From positions 4,889,501 to 4,953,500 of the forward strand of contig NC_083505.1 of assembly GCF_032362555.1 (NCBI RefSeq): a stretch of DNA of 64,000 nt, given 5' to 3'. The translations under genes and the position numbers were made by a program. Positions 56,673 to 64,000 of the stretch are shown here, piece by piece (positions within the stretch are counted from its first letter, which is position 1; every line of letters starts with the position of its first letter). Source of the DNA: Amyelois transitella (Eukaryota > Arthropoda > Insecta > Lepidoptera > Pyralidae). The notes below the pieces were generated by a model. That model saw nothing but the letters and a program-made list of their open reading frames with translations, did no database searches and was not told the DNA's origin.

Positions 56673-59474
56673 TTTCTTTCATCACATTTTTTTATGGTGG
56701 AGGTTTGTTTTATAATGGTGATATTCTGTTGTAATTTAAGAATAAGAATAATACTGAAATCACTTTTAAATGCTTTTTACATCAATTCATTCCATTTTAT
56801 GCCTATTGTTTACAGACTGGTTTTGTACTTGTAGGTCATTTAAAGGTTAAATGAAGTCTGCTTGTGAGGATTATACTTTTAATATTTATTAAATAATTGC
56901 ATATACATATATCAATGAAACTAATTAATGATAAAGATAATTTATGGTTATTCATGATTGTGGAAGTGCCTTTAATATTTTGGTGATTGTTGATGAAATT
57001 GTTAAAAATAACTTTGTAACATAGCTGTGATAATGTTAATCCTACTCATACACATATATTAGACAGTGTTTATTCAAGTGTGACATGTTTCAAGTTTTAT
57101 TATTGCAGAGGTCACTTCGCCTCACCTTGGTACAATCTGTTTGTGGTCTATTACAATTTGACATATAAGATTAAGTTAGGTTCATATTTTACAACTTTTT
57201 TAATGGGTACTTAATGCATTCCAGTTACATTAAAGATAAAACAAGCGTGATTGATTATAAAATTTGTATGTTGTGAACTTGTGATATTGTTTATTAATTT
57301 CTGGTGGGAAAGTTTATCGGTCACTTATCAGAACGAGGTATAGATATTATGCAGTTGTTAATTTAAACTGACACACATACCTATTGAGTGATACTCATGT
57401 TATCTTCATTATGTGTAAAGTGGCTTTTCTGATTAAACCTACTTGAAAGTTTATCAGATCAGATAATATATTATGAAATAGTAGAATTAAAGACTGGTCA
57501 GTATGACATTCCAAAATGTGGTGTTTTTTATACTTATATTTATCATCTAGTGCCAATCATTCAATGATCCAGAAAGATAATTATTTTAATAGTTTCACAC
57601 GACCACCATTTTTTATTAATTATAAATAAGAAAAGCATTTATATGTATACAGAACCTTAATATTAGCAATACTCTGTTATACTTTGTTAAAACAAACCAT
57701 AGCAAGCTAAATTCATAATGTTATCACAGTGTTTATATCTTTATCGCTAGTACAGTGAGCCACAAACAAAAGAAGTATACCACACCTTAGATACTTCTAC
57801 AATATGAACATAATATACATTTCTAAGAAGCACCCTGTACATGACAAATGGATAATAACTTGATGAAAGAAACTATCGTTATAATCTCAAATGAAATATG
57901 TACAGGTAGATATCTCTGGCTCTTCCCACTCACAGTTGTAACTGATTTTAAGTTTTTTCTTAATATTCAGGTAGGTAGGTATTTGGAATATTTGGTTTGT
58001 TATTAACTTCAAATAAATTTCATTGTTCATTGGTACAACAAAATTGTATACTACTTACACATATAATAATTTCTATTGTGTTAACTTGATTCAGTGCTTA
58101 GGTAGGTTATACGTAGCAGTAACGTTTTTTAAACCTTATCATGAATATTTAACAGACATAAATTAAAAACAAAATTCTTGGAATTGTTGAAAACATGTCT
58201 TCCTAACTGACAATATTTTCATATTTATTATTTGGATTAATAATTGTTGACTACTTATTTATTAAAGGTCAGGTTAAAATATCATTACAGTGTTTTCCTA
58301 TATGCCCTAAATTAAAAGTTAATCATTATTTGTTGGATTGTAAGTGGCAAAGTAATATGGGCTGGGATGTTTCCGTGAAAATGCCATTTATTACCCCAGG
58401 TGAAAAATATGTGATATTATTATTTTAAAATTCCCATTTATTACCGAAAGGGGACAAAGTTGGGAATGGCGAAAGTGCACCATAAATAGATACCCACTTA
58501 TTACTCAGCTTGCTGTGCTAATAATACTAAGGTGCATTATCTTTTTGCTTTGTTTAGTGCAGTAGAAACTGAGGCTGTTCATAAACAGGCTGTTCAAACG
58601 TTAACTGTCCTCAATCTCTTCGGTAAACCATAGAGGTTGTAGAGGTATCAACGAAATTCAGAGACAGCGAAAGGCTTGGTTTATACGGGCAATCATTCAC
58701 AGCGTCAGGGAAACTGGCCTCTCACCGATACGTACCAGTTGTTTTGCGAGGTACTTACTTAGATTTAAAAAAGAGATGACCGCAAAAACATGTGACCTTG
58801 TACATTGGACCGATTTCAATGATATAATATCGAAATCTCAAGATTATCTAGTTAACATTTTTTGTTCAATCTAATTCTTTTTAACTCAAAAACACGTAAT
58901 AATATGTAATGACAAATTAGGTAAGTAGGTGCATTGTGCAATATCAACCATTTTCTTCAGAGTGACACTTTTAGTCCCCTCTCGCGATATCCTCCACAAT
59001 CCGGCCCTGTAACACCCCTTGATTAAAAAATATCTCTTGAAACACAGCTTATTTCATGATTTTTATCAAGGTAATCAATGCCAGCTTTGTTTGACCTCAA
59101 ATACTTATGAACAGATCGTGTCGTGCTCTTTACAGGGTTATCAAGATTAATATATTAAAGTACCTAAGTAGGTAGGGTATCATGTGCCTCTACTTTATGC
59201 TTCCTCTAGGTAGAATACTCATAAGTACATAGGTACATCCCTATGTACCTATCTTAACTACTTCCCGTATCGAGTGGGTTTCAGACTTTCAGATCAACTG
59301 ATACTGCATACCTACTATGGCGGTTGATTTTCTCATCTGAACTGTATCACGCAGGGAATTCGAAACAATAGATAATTGCGATTTACATGGTCTACATTTC
59401 TCTCGCGTCATCTCGACCACTTATTAACTTGGTACTTATTAACTTTATAAAACACTATGTAGAGATAGGTAGGT
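56673..59474. other. Region downstream of G6PD inside the block
   Basis: Very AT-rich, no gene seen. There is no good AATAAA close to the stop; ATTAAA at about 57229 and several weak variants occur. TACAGTGAGCCACAAACAAA followed by AGAAGTATACCAC at 57751-57785 resembles TACAGTGGGCCAAATAGAAA followed by AGTATACCACC at 38606-38645, possibly ends of one Tc1-like family. CCCATTTATTACC blocks repeat near 58385 and 58435. Confidence 0.4.
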
Positions 59475-59630
59475 ACATTCAAATAGTAACAGGTTGTCCT
59501 ATCCCACCGCCTACAAGTAGAACACCAACCAAGTTGATTAGCCTATTCCTTAGTCACCTTTTACGACAACCATGGTAATAATATGGAGTAGTCCTATTCT
59601 AAAGGCCGGGAATCACACGGCTTAATAATA
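59475..59630 (-). repeat. SINE-A fragment inside the block
   Basis: Antisense: CAAATAGTAACAGGTTGTCC, AAGTTGATTAGCCTATTCCT, TAGTCACCTTTTACGACAAC, CATGG and then the head GGCCGGGAATCACACGGCTT. The 3' part is missing. Confidence 0.7.
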
Positions 59631-59998
59631 TCAAAGTATTTACTGCAAAGTTCATACCCATACTTACTAAGATTCCCGCGGGATTTTAAACCAGAATCGT
59701 TGGCCTGACCGCCTAGTTGAGATTAGAATGAGACGGGTTAGTCCATTACCAAAAAGAAAAATCCCAAGTTTATAGAAGTAGCTGCCGCACGCTATGATTT
59801 TTCTTCGCTACCAGCAGCAGCAACATGGAAGCATCATCATCAAGCAAATGTATTGAATAATCCAATATGCATATTTGTTTCCATCACGCATCATTAAGTC
59901 ATCGGGTCGAACGGTAAAGGGAAGATACTCGACAAAAAACTACAGGTTAAAATCGTACGCGATGTACCTACTTACCCTTACCATACATACATTATAAT

Positions 59999-60587
59999 GG
60001 CTTGTGTTTAAACGCCTACCAGATAATGACTAAGGTATACAATGAAACAAACCATTGGTAGATGAGGAAATAAAAAATCTAAATTAAAACAGAAATTTTA
60101 TTAAAGTGTTCATAAGATTAATTTAAGAATAATCAATGGCACTTCAAAAGGAACACAATAATTACAGTCTTATACAATCTTATCTTATAAGATTAATTTG
60201 TACTTAAAAATAATCAATGGCACTTTATATTTTACGTATAAATTACGTTTATATTACGTAATCTTAGCTTGACCATAATATATTTTGGATTTTGGTTACA
60301 TAATTTGATTACAATAAAGCAAATTTGAACTGTACATTTTGGTATCAATGTTACTGTTTTAGTGAAACAATATTTGGTGAGCATTTATCCATTTTGGCAA
60401 TCAAAAAGAATATTTGTACACAACGTACGATTATTCTGACGTGTGTATACTTATTTTGAAGCTTAATACGTTTTACTTTGGGAAACTAAGTATAGATTGA
60501 TTTTAATTTATATGGAGTTAATTTATTTTACTGGGTACTAAAATTTGGAAAACAAAAGCTATTTTGGTGAGCCCTTAAATTGTACCC
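59999..60587 (-). repeat. Right arm of the 565-bp inverted repeat
   Basis: 60023-60587 is the reverse complement of 53743-54307. The 25 bases 59999-60023 match 54694-54718, so this arm lacks the 386-bp stretch present in the left arm, a clean internal deletion here or an insertion there. The outer end TGAGCCCTTAAATTGTACCC is followed by TTTTTTAAATACC, where a SINE-A begins. Confidence 0.9.
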
Positions 60588-60594
60588 TTTTTTA

Positions 60595-60850
60595 AATACC
60601 GTGTGGTTTCCGGTTTCCGGCACTTTAAAATAGTACCAATCCATATCTGTACCGACTTTACCGTAGATTTTCGTAAAAGGCAACTAAGGGATAGGTCTAT
60701 AAAATCTTCATTATTCTTGTAGGCTAACAACCTTCCACTATATGAATCTTAATGCTATACGTCATGAACGTAGCCTTTCATTCTTTTCGGGACCGGCTCT
60801 GGATAGGCTCTGTCTATACCATAAGGGATATAGAGTAACTAAATGCATTT
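60595..60850 (+). repeat. SINE-A, nearly complete, abutting the right arm
   Basis: Head ACCGTGTGGTTTCCGG (TTTCCGG duplicated), body CGTAAAAGGCAACTAAGGGA, TGAACGTAGCCTTTCATTCT, GGCTCTGTCTATACCATAAG and GGATATAGAGTAACT with a weak tail. It is diverged, hence old. Confidence 0.7.
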
Positions 60851-61309
60851 ATGTAATTATGAAAAACATTTTTTTAACATTTTTCTAGAGTTGCCGTTGC
60901 CTGCCACAGATCTATGTGATATAGAAATGTGATCAAGGCGTGGCCAGCTTGTCAAAGTTAAGACTCACAAGTCATAACTGTACGGGCGTAAGCGTAATAG
61001 ATTTCCTATATGAATATAGGTTAAAAAAAAGCGTAGTAAAAAGATTTTTTTACTTCGAATTTATTGAAATTGAATCTTTTTTTACTTCTTTATAAAAGGA
61101 AGACTTCAAGTGAGCCCTAAAACTATAAAATTATGATATGTGAGTGGCCAGCTTGCCAAAATTCAAAGCTTGTCAAAACTCACGAGTCTTCACAGGTGGG
61201 AGTAATTTATCCTAAGACTCTATCTACTTCTTCCAATACTAAGTGATTTCATGTGTAACTGTAACTTATTAATTAATTCATTAATATACTCGTACAATAG
61301 GTTCTGTGC

Positions 61310-61555
61310 TAACAATTGAAAAAAGAAAAGGACCTCTCCATCTCGTTCCCATGGATGTTGTAAAAGACGACTAAGGGACAGGCTTATAAACTTGGGATTC
61401 TTCTTTTAGGCGATGAGCTAGCAACCTGTCACTATTTGAATCTCAATTCTAATATTACGCCACACAGCTGAACGAGGCCAATTAGTCTTTTCAAGACTGT
61501 TGGATCTGTCTACCCCGCAAGAGATATAGACGTGATTTTATGTATGTATGTATGC
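61310..61555 (+). repeat. SINE-A copy
   Basis: CTCGTTCCCATGGATGTTGT, AAACTTGGGATTCTTCTTTT, GGCGATGAGCTAGCAACCTG, CACACAGCTGAACGAGGCC, TTTTCAAGACTGTTGGATCT, CCCCGCAAGAGATATAGACG and a clean TATGTATGTATG tail. Confidence 0.8.
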
Positions 61556-61574
61556 TAAAAAAATTCTCTAACAG

Positions 61575-61780
61575 TTAGGGAAAAATCGCAAGGAAATCTG
61601 GAAACTCAAGCAACTGGATGTATAACCAAAATCCAATAGGGCTTAGGTTCCCTGTAAAGATTTTGGACGATGGGAGTCGCCAAGTGTAAAAACCAGACTT
61701 ACTCAATCCTGGATCATAGTCAGAGTAAGAAAGGCGAGTATATAACCGGGACTACTTAATGCAATTCCATACAAAATTGC
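61575..61780 (+). repeat. SINE-B fragment following SINE-A
   Basis: CAAGGAAATCTGGAAACTCA, AGCAACTGGATGTATAACCA, AATCCAATAGGGCTTAGGTT, CCAGACTTACTCAATCCTGG and ATAACCGGGACTA. The tRNA-like head is missing. Confidence 0.65.
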
Positions 61781-62994
61781 CTATACCCCTTTCGTCAGAT
61801 ACTATTTAACTTTCGCGTTATATGATTTTAAATTGTATTATACATCCCGGGCGAACCATCAGGAAAAATGCTTGCGTTTATTCCCATTTGCTAAATTTTC
61901 ATTCATTTTTATGTTAAAATTCTTAACAAAAATACAAATATTTTCTATGCTAATCTTGGAGAGTTGTGGACGAGCCCTTGGTTTGAGACGAGTAGAGCAG
62001 AGCCCTATATAATTTCTGATCGAATTTTCCTCAATTTTTGAACGAAACTACTATGACGTGACGCTAGGCTAGTTGATAAATGTCATCTTGTGCGATTGTA
62101 ATTTTTGGAAGATGATTTATAAGAAAATCTTCCAAAGAATTTATTTATATATTGAGATTTAATTGCATTTATCGTCAACACAACCAATATATTAGTGTGC
62201 TTCATATTATTATAGCATAGCTTAGCAACTACAAACCAGTGTATTTCTTGTTGTATAGGTATATTTAGTTCATCGACCTTGTTACTGACAGGTTCATCTT
62301 TGCGACTGTACTACCTACTAATTTATGAAAGTAGTAAACCATTGAAATCTCTAAGAAAATATTGCAGAGGATGGAGCCCTCGAGAGAATCAGGTAAGTTA
62401 CCTACACGATTATATATCAGACCACCACCAGATTATCTATCCTATATTAATTGAATTAGTGCTTTTCACACATAGTTTAATGTTGTATGTGATAGTGTTA
62501 ATGAAACTTTTATCCCTAAACAAGACAAACCACTGTTAGTTACTATTATGCATTCATATACTATATGAATTGATGTCCAGTCCAATCAACTTTTTAAATT
62601 CCGTTTCACAAGTTTTAAAACTAAGCTTTTAAACTAATTATCTTTTGCTGTTGTGTAGTGTTAGATCATTGTGTAAATAATATCATCAATTAAACATACA
62701 ATAAGGATAGTAATGTTTCCTAAGGGATGACATCTCATTGTAATGCTATAGATGGAATTTATAAATCAAAATATTTAATCATTCTTTTAAATTGGTTCAT
62801 TGGCGAATTTTGTTATTATTAATGTTGAATATTCTTAATTTAGTTATCTTTGTGAATATACATATTAAGTCAATTTATTTAGGTACTAAAAACAGACAAT
62901 AAATCTTAACATTCATGTCATAATAGATTATTAAGAAAACTATGTTTGGGAGCACCAGAAGTTATTCATTAGGACATCTGTTATTTACATACAA
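61781..62994. other. AT-rich DNA, no gene seen
   Basis: No supported exon or complete repeat. An open stretch at 62279-62539 has no family resemblance and no conserved motif. Confidence 0.4.
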
Positions 62995-63230
62995 ACATAC
63001 ATATAATCGGGTATTAATCCCTTGCAGGATAGACAGCCTACAGTCTTGAAAGGACTGATAGGCCTCATTCAACTATTTGGCTTAATGATAGAGTTGAAAT
63101 CCAATTAGTGACAGGTTGCTAGCCCATAAGAAGAATCTTAAGTTTATAAGCTATATCTAAGGCGCCTTTTACAACATCCACGGGAAAGAGATGAAGTGGT
63201 TTTTTATTTTTTGGCACATGGCACCTGTTA
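62995..63230 (-). repeat. SINE-A, nearly full length, antisense
   Basis: Tail CAAACATACATATAATCGGG, then CCCTTGCAGGATAGACAGCC, TACAGTCTTGAAAGGACTGA, TTGGCTTAATGATAGAGTTG, TAGTGACAGGTTGCTAGCCC, CTTTTACAACATCCACGGGA and the head TGGCACATGGCACC. Confidence 0.75.
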
Positions 63231-63474
63231 TTTAATTTTGCTTATTCTTCTCATGGCTATAAACTCACTTAAAATGTATTTTCCAACAAAAATATGTATC
63301 AAGATTGTTTATCTTAATTTCAGTATCTATAGAAATGGACTATACATACTAACATGAACAGCAAATATTGACAGAGAACATAAATAACTTGTAAAAAACA
63401 ATTCTCCAATAGGGTGGACTGTTTATTATCCATACTTATGTGTAGGTATAATAAATATGAAAAAGTGTTTGTCC

Positions 63475-63580
63475 ATCATAAAGCCATACAGCTGACCATG
63501 GCCTTTCAGTCTTTTCAAAACCGTTGATTCCGTCTACCCCGCAAGGGATATAGATGTGATTATATGTATGTATGTGTTTG
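63475..63580 (+). repeat. SINE-A 3' fragment
   Basis: AAAGCCATACAGCTGACCAT, GGCCTTTCAGTCTTTTCAAA, GATTCCGTCTACCCCGCAAG, GGATATAGATGTGATTATAT and TATGTATGTGTTTG tail. Confidence 0.75.
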
Positions 63581-63814
63581 TTTGTCTGTCTTTTATATGT
63601 GTGGCGTGGACTTCAGAGGAGGACATAGGGTACTAACAATATATACACTATATATAAAATTAAAAATTTATTTATTACTTATTAAATTATTTAATTACAA
63701 AAACAAATGTAATGTATATATTCTCCACATATGACTATACTACTATAGGTATTTGTTGTTGTTTGAAATGTTGAAAGGAGGTATTCTGAGGGAAGTTTAA
63801 ATATATTAATTGAA

Positions 63815-63922
63815 AACTAATAGGACCACTCAATCTTGTTCCTATGGATGTCGTAAAAGGCATCTAAGGGATAGGCTGTTGATTCTGTCTACCCCTCAAG
63901 AGATATAGACGTGATTATATGT

Positions 63923-63925
<3 letters not shown>
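63815..63925 (+). repeat. SINE-A with internal deletion
   Basis: TTGTTCCTATGGATGTCGTA, AAAGGCATCTAAGGGATAGG, then directly TGTTGATTCTGTCTACCCCT and CAAGAGATATAGACGTGATT. The middle of the element is missing. Confidence 0.7.
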
Positions 63926-63927
<2 letters not shown>

Positions 63928-63978
<51 letters not shown>

Positions 63979-64000
63979 GACAAATTACACTGATTGAGTT
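63928..64000 (-). repeat. SINE-C 3' end with ~50-base poly(A), cut by the window edge
   Basis: A run of about 50 T is followed by GGACAAATTACACTGATTGA, the same sequence that ends the SINE-C at 44935. On the minus strand this is a SINE-C 3' end followed by a long poly(A) tail, inserted in the tail of the SINE-A. A long pure tail indicates a recent insertion. Confidence 0.6.

Larger units (their letters stand above)
53743..60587. mobile_element. Inverted-repeat-bounded block carrying G6PD
   Basis: A 6845-bp segment has the 565-bp inverted repeats as its outer ends, like a foldback-type or long-TIR DNA transposon. The only substantial open frame inside is G6PD; no transposase, polymerase or integrase frame is visible, so it would be non-autonomous. 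No target-site duplication can be seen: GATTATAATG lies on the left and TTTTTTAAATACC on the right. The alternative is two copies of one short element inserted independently in opposite directions around a resident gene, or a local inverted duplication. Confidence 0.5.

Noticed and set aside
53743-60587. piggyBac or Maverick/Polinton identity for the inverted-repeat block
   Set aside because: A TTAA occurs near both ends but the repeat identity continues beyond it and the ends do not begin with CCY; no polymerase B, integrase or capsid frame is present.
62279-62539. 86-codon open frame
   Set aside because: AT-rich, no motif, no splice context or neighbour exon; chance frame.

Overview
The window is nuclear DNA from an insect, almost certainly a moth or butterfly. 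It is AT-rich, genes are sparse and split into small exons with GT/AG borders, and the spaces are filled with Lepidoptera-style repeats: several SINE families, an RTE-like LINE ending in a (TATG)n tail, and TA-flanked DNA transposons. There is no operon structure, CRISPR array or bacterial gene.

Three protein genes can be built exon by exon. (1) gcm, the glial-cells-missing transcription factor, on + (coding 10799-17382, five exons, 415 codons). It has an 11-nt first coding exon, a 3.5-kb first intron and a CCAAT-rich putative promoter. (2) The autophagy scaffold FIP200/RB1CC1 (insect Atg17), on - (coding 51037 to 30067, 21 exons, 1357 codons, reading frame preserved across all 20 junctions). 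It has the ubiquitin-like start, the Atg17-like helical region, coiled coils and the claw, followed by a tail of about 110 residues that the human protein lacks. (3) An intact, intronless glucose-6-phosphate dehydrogenase on + (55179-56672). A small piece of a further exon may lie at 1-107 on -.

Layout: 1-10.4 kb is intergenic with MITEs, hairpins and SINE pieces. 10.4-17.5 kb is gcm. 17.5-23.7 kb is a patchwork of duplicated segments, including two decayed copies of a FIP200 exon in opposite orientation to the gene, plus a 1.16-kb TA-flanked transposon. 23.8-26.5 kb is a 5'-truncated LINE with a long open frame. 26.5-29.4 kb is mostly featureless. 29.4-51.1 kb is FIP200, with SINEs, a Tc1/mariner relic and decayed exon copies in its introns. 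51.1-53.7 kb is repeats. 53.7-60.6 kb is a 6.85-kb block bounded by 565-bp inverted repeats that look identical, with the G6PD gene inside. 60.6-64 kb is dense SINE sequence.

The most unusual object is the inverted-repeat block carrying an intact G6PD. Next come the scattered decayed copies of FIP200 exons, the post-claw tail of FIP200, and the match between the SINE tail and the last codons of the resident LINE, which suggests a SINE/LINE partnership. The three genes do not form an obvious pathway; their proximity looks incidental.
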